A stretch of DNA of 64,000 nucleotides from Acinetobacter lwoffii (GTDB lineage: Bacteria; Pseudomonadota; Gammaproteobacteria; Pseudomonadales; Moraxellaceae): assembly GCF_015602705.1 (NCBI RefSeq), contig NZ_CP059081.1, forward strand, positions 2,923,702 through 2,987,701, in the 5' to 3' direction. The notes beneath the pieces are model-generated. The model saw only the letters and a program-made list of their open reading frames with translations, did not search any database and had not been told where the DNA came from. Within the stretch, counting starts at the first letter, position 1; each line of letters starts with the position of its first letter. The position numbers were made by a program, and so were the translations under genes. Below are positions 43,640-53,601 of the stretch, piece by piece.

Positions 43640-44078
43640 CCCCCAATTCACTATATTTTTCACGTATGTCTTTTTTTTCTACAAAAATTACTAAAAAATC
43701 GCTTTTTTATCTAATTTTTAAGCGTTTTTATGCAATAAACCCACTAAACACTTCATTTTATTTTTATAACTGAAAATTCATTTAGACCTAAAAACTATCA
43801 CAATAATATTTAAAACAGTATTTTTAGCCTTTTGATATTGAAATCTTGTCTTTTATTTAAATTAGCTCGTCAAAAGAAAACCAAAATTCCCCTACCTTGC
43901 CCAACAAACCGATCTAAATCCTAGACTCCTCAATTGATGAGTTATTTTTTACGTAAAAAGCTTTTATAAAAGCCTATTCTTAGGCTGCTATATAGAAGAG
44001 GTATTCATTTTTAGTTGTCGAATCCCAAAACCATGCTTAGATCACTTATATATAGAAGATAAAATCTGTTATTTTGCA
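43640..44078. other. AT-rich non-coding region upstream of the rRNA promoter
   Basis: About 440 bases without a supported gene. The part near 43640-43760 has A/T tracts fitting an UP element and FIS-type region. GCTTTTATAAAAGC (43960-43973) and AGCCTA-TTCT-TAGGCT (about 43971-43986) are small dyads of unknown meaning. Confidence 0.4.
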
Positions 44079-44372
44079 TTAAGCGACTTTTTCCTGTTGT
44101 TGCTGCCCAAGCCTGTGTTGCATAACTTCTACAATCATGTCTTTCTTGCCCTGATAATCCTCGGCAACAAAGAATAATTTTGCGCGTCGCGGTAACTGCT
44201 CTTCAATCAGGGAAAATAAAAAGTAATGTGCGGCCAGATCAAGCTGCATAAATAAAGTATAGACAGATCCATAGAGTTGCTGTTTTTGTTCGACCGGCTG
44301 GTATTCAAATAAGAACCGTAATATGCAATCGATCTGTTCATCAAAAATATCTTCTGTTGGAAAGCGATACAT
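44079..44372 (-). CDS. Hypothetical protein, 97 residues
   Basis: Small, probably helical, soluble protein (MYRFPTEDIFDEQIDCIL start; C-terminal HRLGQQQQEKVA). No family recognised. A good ribosome site (AGAGGTGA) precedes the ATG. It lies alone between the rRNA promoter region and tyrS. Confidence 0.7.
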   Translation of the reverse strand: MYRFPTEDIFDEQIDCILRFLFEYQPVEQKQQLYGSVYTLFMQLDLAAHYFLFSLIEEQLPRRAKLFFVAEDYQGKKDMIVEVMQHRLGQQQQEKVA

Positions 44373-44864
44373 TCAATCACCTCTGCTTTAATTTTTATGT
44401 TTTGCACTTTTCTTTTGGAGTCATTTTGGAGTCAATTGAAATGAACTCACCCTTAGAGGTCATTCACCTAAGTTCGATTTGCTGATTAATTTTAAGTTTA
44501 GTTGTTCAACAAGAAGAGTAGGCATGCAGATTTATATTTTGATTACGCAATCAGAATAAATAAAAAAGGAAGAGATCTCTCCCAAAATCTCCTCCTTAGA
44601 ATTGAATCTTTACCCGATCCATTATGTCATTATTATAGTTATTCGCTTTAAAGCTTTTAAAAAGAGCCTCTTGGAAAAGAGACTTCTCAGTTGTGGAGTA
44701 CTATTATTTTTACTACCCTCTAGATGCTCTAAACGAATTCTCTAGATGAATAAATCCTATACATAATAAAGATGAAAAGCAAGTGATTTGGGAAAAATTA
44801 ACTCTTGTTTTCATAGGGTTTTTTTTGACTTTACTTATTTGATTTTTAAATATAGAACATCAAC
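44373..44864. other. Non-coding interval between the 97-residue hypothetical and tyrS
   Basis: Roughly 490 bases with no supported gene. The notable element is a perfect tandem pair of TTTTGGAGTCA (44413-44423 and 44424-44434) about 40 bp upstream of the hypothetical gene's start. Confidence 0.4.
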
Positions 44865-44892
44865 AAAAAAAGCAGACCGAAGCCTGCTTTTA
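44865..44892 (-). terminator. Terminator of tyrS
   Basis: On the minus strand AAAAGCAGGC and GTCTGCTTTT pair around TTCG, then a T-run, 22 bp after the stop. Confidence 0.8.
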
Positions 44893-44913
44893 TTTCAATA
44901 ACTTATCCGTTTT

Positions 44914-46128
44914 TTAGTCAACAAAAGTGACTTTAGCGATTGCTTTTTTACTGGCCTGAACAATCAAAGTTACGTTCTCTTTCACAGAATAGGTCGTATC
45001 TACAGTCTGCCAATCCACTTTCACTGCACCACGGCCTAATGCATCCTTAGCCTGGGCTGCATTTTTGGTTAAGCCGGCTTCACGTAAAATCGAGGTAATA
45101 AAGATTTCCCCACCAAACTCGCCACGTGAAATAGTTACTTCTGGCGTACCTTCGGGTAATTCACCTTCAGTAATGATATTGCCCGCGCCTTTATGCGCAT
45201 TGGCAGCCGCCTCTGCACCATGGAAACGCTCAACCAGCTCCAGTGCAAGAATCTTTTTGACTTCTTGCGGGTTACGGCCTTCTGCCACTTCTTTTAATAG
45301 TTGCTGAATTTCTTCAATGGTTTTGAAGCTCAGCAGATCAAAATAACGCTCAATCAATGCATCCGGCATTGAGAGCACTTTCTGGTACATCGCGCCCGGT
45401 GCATCAAATACACCAATATAGTTACCTAAAGATTTAGACATCTTGTTGACGCCATCTAAACCTTCAAGGATTGGCACAGTAATACAGACTTGTGGTTCCT
45501 GATCATAACGACCTTGAAGCGTACGACCCATCAACAGGTTAAAGGTCTGGTCTGTACCACCCAGCTCTACATCTGCTTCCAGTGCGATCGAGTCATAACC
45601 CTGAACCAATGGATACAAGAATTCATGAATCGCAATTGGCTGCTGGTTGTTATAACGCTTGGTGAAGTCATCACGTTCAAGCATACGCGCAACAGTTTGC
45701 TGTGATGCCAGTTGAATCAAATCAGCCGCAGTTTTTTGTGCAAACCATTCCGAGTTAAACACCACTTTGGTTTTGTTTGGATCAAGAATTTTAAATACTT
45801 GTTCTTGATATGTTTTAGCGTTCTCTAAAACCTGTTCACGTGACAATGGTGGACGTGTTGCGCTCTTACCAGTTGGATCACCGATCATCGCCGTGTAATC
45901 ACCGATCAGAAACAACACTTCATGACCCAAGTCTTGGAATACTTTTAACTTATTAATGAGAACCGTGTGGCCCAAGTGCAAATCAGGTGCAGTCGGGTCA
46001 AAACCCGCTTTAATTTTTAATGGACGATTCAATTTTAATTTCTTGAGAAGGTCTTCTTCAGAAATAATTTCGTGGGTGCCTCGTTGAATGAGGGCAAGTT
46101 GTTCTTCAGCCGGCAGGAAATTTGACAT
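44914..46128 (-). CDS. tyrS: Tyrosyl-tRNA synthetase
   Basis: 404 residues from ATG 46128. Class Ic motifs are HLGH at 51-54 (in [14 protein letters not shown]) and KMSKS in [13 protein letters not shown]-terminal S4 RNA-binding domain follows (about 340-404). Divergent from anmK, with the starts about 80 bp apart. Confidence 0.97.
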   Translation of the reverse strand: MSNFLPAEEQLALIQRGTHEIISEEDLLKKLKLNRPLKIKAGFDPTAPDLHLGHTVLINKLKVFQDLGHEVLFLIGDYTAMIGDPTGKSATRPPLSREQVLENAKTYQEQVFKILDPNKTKVVFNSEWFAQKTAADLIQLASQQTVARMLERDDFTKRYNNQQPIAIHEFLYPLVQGYDSIALEADVELGGTDQTFNLLMGRTLQGRYDQEPQVCITVPILEGLDGVNKMSKSLGNYIGVFDAPGAMYQKVLSMPDALIERYFDLLSFKTIEEIQQLLKEVAEGRNPQEVKKILALELVERFHGAEAAANAHKGAGNIITEGELPEGTPEVTISRGEFGGEIFITSILREAGLTKNAAQAKDALGRGAVKVDWQTVDTTYSVKENVTLIVQASKKAIAKVTFVD

Positions 46129-46208
46129 CACAAAATCCAATACATCAGTTACTCAATTTGTGCGATATACTAACACTTTTTCAGCATATTGCAGGCTTAA
46201 GAATAACC

Positions 46209-47336
46209 ATGACAGCGATCTATATTGGGGTAATGACCGGCACAAGCATGGATGGTGTCGATATTGTTGCTGCTTCTTTTGATCCACTCCAGCTTCATGC
46301 CACACTCACTTTGGCATTTGATCCTGACCTTCGGGATGAGCTGATGGCACTGACCTTGCCGGATGACAATGAAATTGACCGCATGGGTAAGGCCGATGTT
46401 GCACTGGCACAAATGATTGGTCATGGTATTAATGCGCTGATTGAAAAAAATAACCTGGATAAATCCAGAATTAAGGCGATTGGCTCGCATGGCCAGACCA
46501 TCCGGCATCGTCCTGAACATGGCTTCACCCTGCAAATTGGCGACCCGAACATCATTACTGAAATTACCCAGATTCCGGTGATTTCAGATTTCCGTCGTCG
46601 TGATCTGGCGGCAGGTGGTCAGGGAGCACCTTTAGTTCCGGCATTTCATCAGGATATTTTCCAGCATAACAGCATTCACCGGGTAATTTTAAATCTGGGC
46701 GGTATTGCCAATGTCAGCCTGCTACCTGCCGGCAAGCCTGAAGAGGTGTATGGTTTTGATACCGGACCGGCCAATATCCTGATGGATGCTTGGTGTGCCC
46801 GTTATACTGGCCAGCCTTTTGATGAAAATGGTAACTGGGCAGCCTATGGCACCCCGATTCGCAGTTTACTCGATCGCTTGCAGTCACACGAATTCTTCTC
46901 CAAAGAACCTCCGAAAAGTACTGGTCGTGAAGATTTCAACCTGGAATGGCTGGATGAACAGATTGCTGACTGGCGCAATGACCTGCAATACGATGAACTG
47001 GAAGATACCCCGGAAAATGTACAGGCGACTTTATTAAAGCTCACCACCCGTGCCATTAAAAAAGCCATTTACCGCTCCGGCATGGATACCGGACAGGTTT
47101 TTGTTTGCGGTGGTGGTGCCTACAACTCACATTTACTAGAGCAGTTGCGCTGGCGCCTGCGCAAACATGAATGGAGCGTACAGACTACCGCCGATCTGGG
47201 CCTCAGTCCGACCTGGGTAGAAGCTACTGCCTTTGCCTGGCTGGCCATGCGTTTTATGAACCAGCTGAATGGTAACTTGCCTGCAGTCACTGGTGCCGCT
47301 GGCTATCGCGTCCTCGGCACCATTACTGCTGTTTAA
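46209..47336 (+). CDS. anmK: Anhydro-N-acetylmuramic acid kinase
   Basis: Opens and phosphorylates 1,6-anhydroMurNAc to MurNAc-6-phosphate in cell-wall recycling. 375 residues from ATG 46209; a longer frame from 46122 overlaps the tyrS promoter region and is rejected. GVMTGTSMDGVDIV is the ATP phosphate loop. GSHGQTIRH, GDPNIITEIT and NLGGIANVS follow, and VFVCGGGAYN is near the C-terminus. Its product is the substrate of MupP, also encoded in this window. Confidence 0.96.
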   Translation: MTAIYIGVMTGTSMDGVDIVAASFDPLQLHATLTLAFDPDLRDELMALTLPDDNEIDRMGKADVALAQMIGHGINALIEKNNLDKSRIKAIGSHGQTIRHRPEHGFTLQIGDPNIITEITQIPVISDFRRRDLAAGGQGAPLVPAFHQDIFQHNSIHRVILNLGGIANVSLLPAGKPEEVYGFDTGPANILMDAWCARYTGQPFDENGNWAAYGTPIRSLLDRLQSHEFFSKEPPKSTGREDFNLEWLDEQIADWRNDLQYDELEDTPENVQATLLKLTTRAIKKAIYRSGMDTGQVFVCGGGAYNSHLLEQLRWRLRKHEWSVQTTADLGLSPTWVEATAFAWLAMRFMNQLNGNLPAVTGAAGYRVLGTITAV

Positions 47337-47396
47337 ATTCAGCGAATTACTATTATCTTGCATGACTATAATAGCTACTCAAAAACAGTCATCACA

Positions 47397-47426
47397 AAAG
47401 GTCTGCATGAATGCAGACCTTTTTTC
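47397..47426. terminator. Bidirectional terminator (anmK / transglycosylase)
   Basis: AAAAGGTCTGCAT and ATGCAGACCTTTT with T-run; lies between convergent genes. Confidence 0.85.
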
Positions 47427-47439
47427 GTTTTCAATATTT

Positions 47440-48732
47440 TTATTGCATCATGCGTTTGGCATTTTCATTTCTAAAAGCACGCAGAATCTGCTGACCGGCA
47501 CGACCTGTAGGACTTAAGCCCAAACGCTGCTGTTCCTGACGAATCGCCTGACGGGTTTTATCTCCAATCAGACCATCCACTGCACCAATATCATAGCCAC
47601 GGTTTAACAGAAATTGCTGGATCTCACGACGTTCTGCACGCGAAGTTCCCGGATCATCAGTAGGCCATGTGGCCATAAATGAGCCTTTACCTTGCAAACG
47701 ATCGGATAAATGCGCAATCGCTAAGGCATAACTTTCTGCCGCGTTATAGCTATAAATGGCATCGAAGTTTTTAAAGACCAGGAACACCGGGCCACTCGGG
47801 CCTGCAGGTGCAAGCAATCCGGCCTGAGAGGATTGTGATAAATTTCCTTGAACCAATGCCGAACCATCGGCACGAACTACACCTTGATTGATCCAACTAC
47901 TCAAGGATTTTTTATTTCTTCGGCCTTCACCGGAAACCGACATGCCTTGCGGAATCTTGACTTCAAATCCCCAAGGTTGTCCGCTCTGCCAGCCACGCTT
48001 GCTTAAAAAGTTGGCAGTTGATGCGAGTGCATCCGGAATGCTCGAAACTAGATCACGTCGGCCATCACCATCAAAATCAACTGCAAGCTCATCATAAGTC
48101 GATGGCATAAACTGGGTATGACCAAATGCGCCTGCCCAGGAACCCTTTAATTGTTCTTCACGCACATCGCCACGCTGTAACAGTTTCATTGTGGTAAAAA
48201 ACTCACCACGAAAATAACTCTGGCGACGACCTTCACAGCTCAAAGTTCCTAAAGCCTGTAATAAAGGATATTTCCCCGAAATATCACCAAAATTACTTTC
48301 GACACCCCATACCGCAACTACCGTTTCTGCAGGTACACCGTAGGTAGCAGCAACACGATTGAGCACCTCACGATGTTGCTGTAGTTTTTGCCGGCCGAGC
48401 TGAACCCGTTCTTCATCCACCAAACCAGATAGATAATCCCAAATCGGGGTAGAAAATTCAGGCTGGTAATTCAGGCGTTCAATCACTGAATAATCCGGGT
48501 TTAAGTTCTGGGTATAACGATCATAGGTACTGCCGCTTACACCTCTAGCAACAGCTTGACTGCGCAAATTAGCGAGACAGTTTTGAAAATTATTTTGGGA
48601 GGCATAATTCGGGATATTTGAACTAGAGGTCAAATCAGTCGGCGTGACACGTTGACCATTAATAATAAGTTCAGCCTGTGCCTGTGAAGCAGCCAAGACC
48701 ACAGAACCAATAAAAAGTGCAAGCCGTTGCAT
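47440..48732 (-). CDS. Lytic murein transglycosylase, MltB family, with peptidoglycan-binding domain
   Basis: Cuts the glycan strand, producing 1,6-anhydromuropeptides. The 430-residue precursor has a Sec signal peptide (cleavage near AQA, residue 20). The SLT_2-type catalytic domain has Glu145 in VWGVESNFG and later GAFGHTQFMPSTYDELAVDFDGDG. A PG_binding_1 domain is at about 365-420 (RREIQQFLLNRGYDIGAVDG, TRQAIRQEQQRLG). It is not lipidated, unlike E. coli MltB. Its products feed AmpD and AnmK. Confidence 0.93.
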   Translation of the reverse strand: MQRLALFIGSVVLAASQAQAELIINGQRVTPTDLTSSSNIPNYASQNNFQNCLANLRSQAVARGVSGSTYDRYTQNLNPDYSVIERLNYQPEFSTPIWDYLSGLVDEERVQLGRQKLQQHREVLNRVAATYGVPAETVVAVWGVESNFGDISGKYPLLQALGTLSCEGRRQSYFRGEFFTTMKLLQRGDVREEQLKGSWAGAFGHTQFMPSTYDELAVDFDGDGRRDLVSSIPDALASTANFLSKRGWQSGQPWGFEVKIPQGMSVSGEGRRNKKSLSSWINQGVVRADGSALVQGNLSQSSQAGLLAPAGPSGPVFLVFKNFDAIYSYNAAESYALAIAHLSDRLQGKGSFMATWPTDDPGTSRAERREIQQFLLNRGYDIGAVDGLIGDKTRQAIRQEQQRLGLSPTGRAGQQILRAFRNENAKRMMQ

Positions 48733-48812
48733 AAGACCCTTGAATATTTAGATTTTGAATTATGCTTCTACCTTAGCAGCTCATGATGAAAATTAAAGCG
48801 CCAATGCGTAAA

Positions 48813-49243
48813 TTTAAATTCATAATTCCTACACTTTTAAATTCATTTTGTAATCTTTAAATTTAAACACGAGTTATCCACAAGCTTGTTTTAAATTCAA
48901 ATCAGCAGGATTTTTAAATTTAAATTCAAAACATTTGGAATTATTTTTGAATTTAAAAAATTACTGGGGATAACTTGTTTCAGGAAAAGCGAGTCACGAT
49001 CATCAATATGCTCTAATTACACTCGTTTTTGTTTTAAATTCATTTGAATAATGGGCTAATATTTTTAAATTCAAAAACTTTGAATTCATTTATCCAGTTT
49101 TAAATTTGAATTCATATTTTTTGAATTTAAAAGCGCAAGTTTAAATTCAAAGTGCGATTTAAATTTGAATTTATTTTTATGAATTTAAATTCAAAACTGC
49201 TTTCCAGTTTTAAATTCAAACTTTGATTTCAAGCTTATCTACA
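48813..49243. repeat. Cluster of TTTAAATTCA motifs with DnaA-box-like sequences
   Basis: Exact TTTAAATTCA or its complement starts at 48813, 48836, 48890, 48919, 48948, 49033, 49064, 49122, 49140, 49180, 49184 and 49209; the pair at 49180/49184 forms the palindrome TGAATTTAAATTCA. Close variants lie at 48856, 49099 and 49158. A perfect DnaA box TTATCCACA is at 48874-48882. One-mismatch relatives are at 48965-48973 (minus strand) and 49235-49243. The cluster fills most of the 0.7-kb gap between the transglycosylase and purK. Function unknown. Confidence 0.75.
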
Positions 49244-49397
49244 AGTGAATATGGCAAAATTCAGCTGTAAAAAAGGTTTTATTGGATTGTTATATTTATA
49301 CTCAATTGATCAGTTTATAAGCAATTGATTTAAAAACTGATCCGACCAATGGCAGGTATTTTTGAAGAGGCGCAATCATGCCTGAAAGCAGACAAAT

Positions 49398-49430
49398 AAA
49401 AAAGCGATCACCGAAGTGATCGCTTTTTTT
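49398..49430 (-). terminator. Terminator of purEK
   Basis: AAAAAAGCGATCAC and GTGATCGCTTTTTT around CGAA/TTCG; T-runs on both strands. Confidence 0.88.
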
Positions 49431-49446
49431 ATCAGCAAGTTAAAGC

Positions 49447-50568
49447 CTAGATGGTCATATCTTCGCTTAATGCCAATGGATTCGGTAAAATTTTCGCCAG
49501 TTGGCGGCAAAGCACAGACAATTGCGCGCTGTCATTTGGCATCAGGGTAATGTGACCAATTTTGCGACCTTCACGCTCTGACTTGTTGTACAGATGCAAA
49601 TGTGCACCTTCCAGAGCCAGAACATCTGCAGATTTCGGATGCTGACCAATGATGTTCACCAAGACAGTTGGACGGATCACTTCAGTTGAACCTAAAGGTA
49701 AACCTGCCACGGCACGCACATGGTTTTCAAACTGCGAACATACGGCGCCTTCAATCGACCAGTGTCCCGAGTTATGCACGCGTGGTGCCATCTCGTTGGC
49801 ATATAAGCCTTTATCTGTCACAAACAGCTCAAGGGTTAGGACACCGACATAGTTCAAGTGATTGAGCAGACGAGTAATGTAATCTTGCGCCACCGGCTGC
49901 AAATCTGCACTGTTCGGTGCAGGCACAATCGAGTGCGACAGAATGCCGTTATGATGATGATTTTCAGTCAATGGCCAGGTTTTGACATCACCATCTTGAC
50001 TGCGTACTGCAATAATTGATACTTCACGTGAGAAGGTGACAAAGCTTTCTGCAATCAGTTCACCCGCAGGGCCCAATTCTGCCCAGGCTTGATCAATCTG
50101 ATCAGCCGAACGTAAAACGAATTGGCCTTTGCCATCATAACCGCCACGTGAAGTTTTCAGTACGATCGGCAAACCCAGTTCAGCTACAGCAGCCTGTAAG
50201 CTTTCCAGTGAAGTGACCGCTTTGTACGGTGCAACCGGAATAGCCAGTTCATCAAACAAGGCTTTTTCAGACAAACGATGCTGGGCAATCGCTAAAGCTT
50301 GACGTGGCGGATGCAGTTGCTTGCTTTGTGTGAGTACATCAACATCTGCAAGGGGCGTGTTTTCAAACTCCAGACTAAATACATCTGCACTGCTGATAAA
50401 GTCTTGTAGACCATTTTCAGCTTGGCTCGAAATCACCGGGCCCAAAGCCGCAGAAGGGCAGTCTGTGCTGGCTTCAAAAAATGTACATTGAATATTTAAT
50501 GGAAGTGCCGCTTGCGCCATCATACGACCCAGCTGACCGCCACCAAAAATACCGATGGTTTTATCCAT
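49447..50568 (-). CDS. purK: N5-carboxyaminoimidazole ribonucleotide synthase
   Basis: ATP-grasp enzyme that carboxylates AIR with bicarbonate in purine synthesis. 373 residues. GIFGGGQLGRMMAQAALPL at the N-terminus, the LKTSRGGYDGKGQFVL ATP loop, and NEMAPRVHNSGHWSIEGAVCSQFE are typical. It lies 15 bp after purE on the same strand, making a purEK unit. Confidence 0.96.
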   Translation of the reverse strand: MDKTIGIFGGGQLGRMMAQAALPLNIQCTFFEASTDCPSAALGPVISSQAENGLQDFISSADVFSLEFENTPLADVDVLTQSKQLHPPRQALAIAQHRLSEKALFDELAIPVAPYKAVTSLESLQAAVAELGLPIVLKTSRGGYDGKGQFVLRSADQIDQAWAELGPAGELIAESFVTFSREVSIIAVRSQDGDVKTWPLTENHHHNGILSHSIVPAPNSADLQPVAQDYITRLLNHLNYVGVLTLELFVTDKGLYANEMAPRVHNSGHWSIEGAVCSQFENHVRAVAGLPLGSTEVIRPTVLVNIIGQHPKSADVLALEGAHLHLYNKSEREGRKIGHITLMPNDSAQLSVLCRQLAKILPNPLALSEDMTI

Positions 50569-50583
50569 AATCTGTGTCTCGAC

Positions 50584-51096
50584 TTAAGCCTGGCCTGGAA
50601 TATTGTTGCTTGCCACTTTATCTGTTTGCGCTGCACGGAAATCTGCAACATTTTTTGCGATTTCTGGACGGGTCAAACCCAGAATTTGCGCGGCCATAAT
50701 GGCAGCATTGGTGGCACCGGCAGGACCAATCGCCAAGGTACCGACTGCAATACCTGCTGGCATTTGCACAATAGACAGCAATGAATCAACACCGTTTAAA
50801 ATCGAAGATTTCACCGGTACACCCAAAACTGGAAGATCAGTTTTCGCCGCACACATCCCCGGTAAATGCGCTGCGCCACCTGCACCGGCAATAATTACCT
50901 GAATACCACGATCACGCGCTTGCTCGGCATATTCAAACAGGCGGTCTGGGGTACGGTGTGCAGAAACAACTTCGGCTTCAAATGGGACACCAAGCTGCTT
51001 GAGCATATTGGCAGTGTGTTCGAGAGTTGCCCAATCTGATTGAGAACCCATGATAATACCTACGAGAGGAGTATCTTGTGCAGCAGCCGCATTCAT
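50584..51096 (-). CDS. purE: N5-CAIR mutase
   Basis: Moves the carboxyl group of N5-CAIR to give CAIR, the substrate of PurC. 170 residues from ATG 51096; the longer frame to 51195 adds an uncharacteristic N-terminus. [28 protein letters not shown] and [14 protein letters not shown] are the hallmark segments. First gene of purEK. Confidence 0.96.
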   Translation of the reverse strand: MNAAAAQDTPLVGIIMGSQSDWATLEHTANMLKQLGVPFEAEVVSAHRTPDRLFEYAEQARDRGIQVIIAGAGGAAHLPGMCAAKTDLPVLGVPVKSSILNGVDSLLSIVQMPAGIAVGTLAIGPAGATNAAIMAAQILGLTRPEIAKNVADFRAAQTDKVASNNIPGQA

Positions 51097-51294
51097 TGCA
51101 AATTTTCCAGAGATTAAAGTGAGAAAAGATAAATCTCGACGAGAGAGCCAAGCTTGAATAGGAGTGCGTATTATAGACTGAAAATTCAGCTTCATAAAAT
51201 TTAACGGTCAAAGCAAGGCTCGATTTTTCTTGTTTTTTTATCGAATTTTCAAAAACTGGAATAAAAATAGGGGAGTAGCCGCAGTTACAACTAT

Positions 51295-51642
51295 TTAGGA
51301 ACTGCGGAATACAAAATAGACACATCCACACAGACATAAAGCAGCCCAGAGATAATCCAGTTTAAAAGGCTGCTTAAACATGAAAATCATAAAAGGAACA
51401 AAGACCAGTAAGGTCACGACTTCCTGGGTGATTTTCATTTGGCCGACTGCGAGTCCTTGCTGCGCCAGCAATTTGGTCGCCGGAATCATCAGGCTATATT
51501 CAAACAGGGCAATGGCCCAGCTAAATAGAATCGCTTGCCAGAGCGGTGCATCATGCGGCAAAAACTTTAAATGCCCATACCAGGCCAGGGTCATAAAACA
51601 GTTGGCAATTACCAGAAGAAATAAAGCCGGCAGCATTTGCAT
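51295..51642 (-). CDS. DUF486 family membrane protein
   Basis: 115 residues with four predicted transmembrane helices. The WYGHLK, LFSWAIALFEY, PATKLLAQQG and ITQEVVTLLVF segments are those of the DUF486 group, which resembles small DMT-type carriers. Transport substrate unknown. Confidence 0.85.
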   Translation of the reverse strand: MQMLPALFLLVIANCFMTLAWYGHLKFLPHDAPLWQAILFSWAIALFEYSLMIPATKLLAQQGLAVGQMKITQEVVTLLVFVPFMIFMFKQPFKLDYLWAALCLCGCVYFVFRSS

Positions 51643-51878
51643 GCACTCTGCAAAAAAGTCGAACTTATTTTACGGTTTATTTGGCGAAAAGATATTGCAT
51701 CGCTTTGAAATTTTCTTTGAATTTATCCGTGAAACAGGATTTAAAAAATCCCACAACAAGGCCAGAATTTCCACTATCTTTTCAGCTAAAGCCTTGCTAT
51801 CGTTGCTTGCAAATTGAATAAATCATGACAACAGCACCAATATAAAGTGATGGGTCAGACAGGAACGGAGTAAAGTAG

Positions 51879-53243
51879 ATGCATCTGCATATTTTGGGTA
51901 TTTGTGGCACCTTTATGGGCTCTTTAGCGCTACTTGCACGCGATCTGGGCCACCAGGTAACAGGTTCAGACCTGAATGTGTATCCACCCATGTCGACCCA
52001 ACTTGAAAATGCGGGCATCACTTTAATGCAGGGTTATGACCGCAGTCATTTACAGCCTCATCCGGATCTGGTGATCGTCGGCAATGCCATGAAGCGTGGT
52101 ATTGATGCAGTCGAATATATGCTGAATGCAGGTCTGCCTTATATTTCAGGTCCGCAGTTCCTGGCTGATCATGTTCTGCAAGGTAAACACGTGCTGGGTG
52201 TCGCCGGAACACATGGTAAAACCACGACCACCACGATGCTGGCTTGGGTACTGGATCAAGCCGGTCTGGAGCCAGGTTTTCTGATTGGCGGTGTGCCATT
52301 GGGCTTTTCGGAAAGTGCGCGTCTCGGTGGTGGGAAATATTTCTGTGTCGAAGCCGATGAATACGATTCTGCTTTCTTCGACAAGCGTTCCAAGTTCGTG
52401 CATTACCATCCAAAAACCGCAATTTTAAATAACCTGGAATTTGACCATGCCGATATCTTCGATGATCTAGCCGCAATTCAAAAGCAGTTCCATCATCTAG
52501 TTCGTACCATTCCAAGTGAAGGCCGGATTATCGCGCCGATTACTGAAAGCAATATTGATGAAGTGCTGGAGCAGGGCTGCTGGACACCTGTAGTGCGCAC
52601 CAGTCTGGATGCCAATGAAAAAGCTGAGCTGTATGCAGAACAATTGTCAGCAGATGGTTCACATTTCAAAGTGCTGCAACAGGGCGTGGTCAAAGGCGAA
52701 GTACAATGGAATATGACTGGACAGCATTCGGTGGCCAATGCCTTGGCCACGATTGCTGCCGCTGAACATGTCGGCGTATCGATTGAAACTGCCTGTGAAG
52801 CACTATCGAATTTTGGTGGGGTGAAACGCCGTATGGAACTGTTAGGCACAGTCCGTGGTATCGAGGTTTATGATGATTTCGCCCATCATCCGACGGCGAT
52901 TGATACGACCTTAGAAGGTGCGCGCAAACGTCTAGGGGAACGCAAACTCTGGGCAATTATTGAACCACGTTCCAATACCATGCGCATGGGCAGTCATAAA
53001 GATGGCTTGGCTCATTCAGCACGTCTGGCCGATGAAGTGATCTGGTATCAACCGGAAGGACTGGACTGGGATCTGCAACCGGTCATTGAGGCTGCGCCAA
53101 ACAAGGCCAAAGTTGCACGCACACTGGATGACATCATTCAGACCGTGGTGGCAGAAGCAGGCGAGGGCGATGCCGTAGTAATTATGTCGAATGGTGGTTT
53201 TGGTGGTTTGCATCAGAAGCTGATTACTGTTTTACAAGCATAA
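51879..53243 (+). CDS. mpl: UDP-N-acetylmuramate:L-alanyl-gamma-D-glutamyl-meso-diaminopimelate ligase
   Basis: Recycles the murein tripeptide by joining it directly to UDP-MurNAc. 454 residues. Mur-ligase layout with HILGICGTFMGSLALLARDLG, the ATP loop GTHGKTTTTT (about 110-119), EADEYDSAFFDKRSKF, and the C-terminal VYDDFAHHPTAI and EPRSNTMRMG. It is distinguished from MurC by the N-terminal GICGTFMG and length. It completes a recycling set with ampD, anmK and mupP. Confidence 0.96.
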   Translation: MHLHILGICGTFMGSLALLARDLGHQVTGSDLNVYPPMSTQLENAGITLMQGYDRSHLQPHPDLVIVGNAMKRGIDAVEYMLNAGLPYISGPQFLADHVLQGKHVLGVAGTHGKTTTTTMLAWVLDQAGLEPGFLIGGVPLGFSESARLGGGKYFCVEADEYDSAFFDKRSKFVHYHPKTAILNNLEFDHADIFDDLAAIQKQFHHLVRTIPSEGRIIAPITESNIDEVLEQGCWTPVVRTSLDANEKAELYAEQLSADGSHFKVLQQGVVKGEVQWNMTGQHSVANALATIAAAEHVGVSIETACEALSNFGGVKRRMELLGTVRGIEVYDDFAHHPTAIDTTLEGARKRLGERKLWAIIEPRSNTMRMGSHKDGLAHSARLADEVIWYQPEGLDWDLQPVIEAAPNKAKVARTLDDIIQTVVAEAGEGDAVVIMSNGGFGGLHQKLITVLQA

Positions 53244-53265
53244 AACAGATTTAAGTGAAGTGAAG

Positions 53266-53290
53266 AAGCCCGCCTAGCGGGCTTTTTTTA
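53266..53290 (+). terminator. Terminator of mpl
   Basis: GCCCGC and GCGGGC with a short loop, then seven T. Confidence 0.85.
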
Positions 53291-53601
53291 GCATATTAAA
53301 ACGTTGATTGAGAAAAAGTGAACCGTTGTTCTGATCCTGCAATCCTATGATTTAAATATTGACCCAAAGAGCAGATTTATCTCTGAACCCTCCCTGATGA
53401 TCTTTTGTTGCAATCTGTACACAAGACTCATTGCAGCGCCATATCACTCAAGGCACAATCGAGAAGAACACAGGTATCTATAGGCCTGAAAGCCAGATCA
53501 TAAATCAGCCCATCGCTGTCACTATATAAAAGCAATCGAGGCGTTCATTATTCTCGCTGAGTCAGGTCATTCTCATTCCTCATTCCATTAGGAGATGTGT
53601 C
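53291..53601 (+). promoter_or_regulatory. Non-coding interval upstream of the alcohol dehydrogenase
   Basis: About 310 bases with no supported gene. It must hold the promoter of the dehydrogenase gene; no operator recognised. Confidence 0.4.

Noticed and set aside
48813..49243. CRISPR array
   Set aside because: The repeated unit is only 10 bp, occurs in both orientations with irregular spacing and without unique spacers of constant length; no cas gene is present.
48813..49243. The chromosomal oriC itself
   Set aside because: No dnaA, dnaN, rpmH or gidA next to it; origin-like features alone do not justify the call.
50030..50055. Further parS-like sequence around TTCACGTGA in purK
   Set aside because: Only about 11 of 16 positions match; similar weak matches (for example near 45833) are expected by chance.
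51380..51817. 145-codon frame opposite the DUF486 gene
   Set aside because: The minus-strand frame has clear membrane helices and family motifs; the + strand frame does not.
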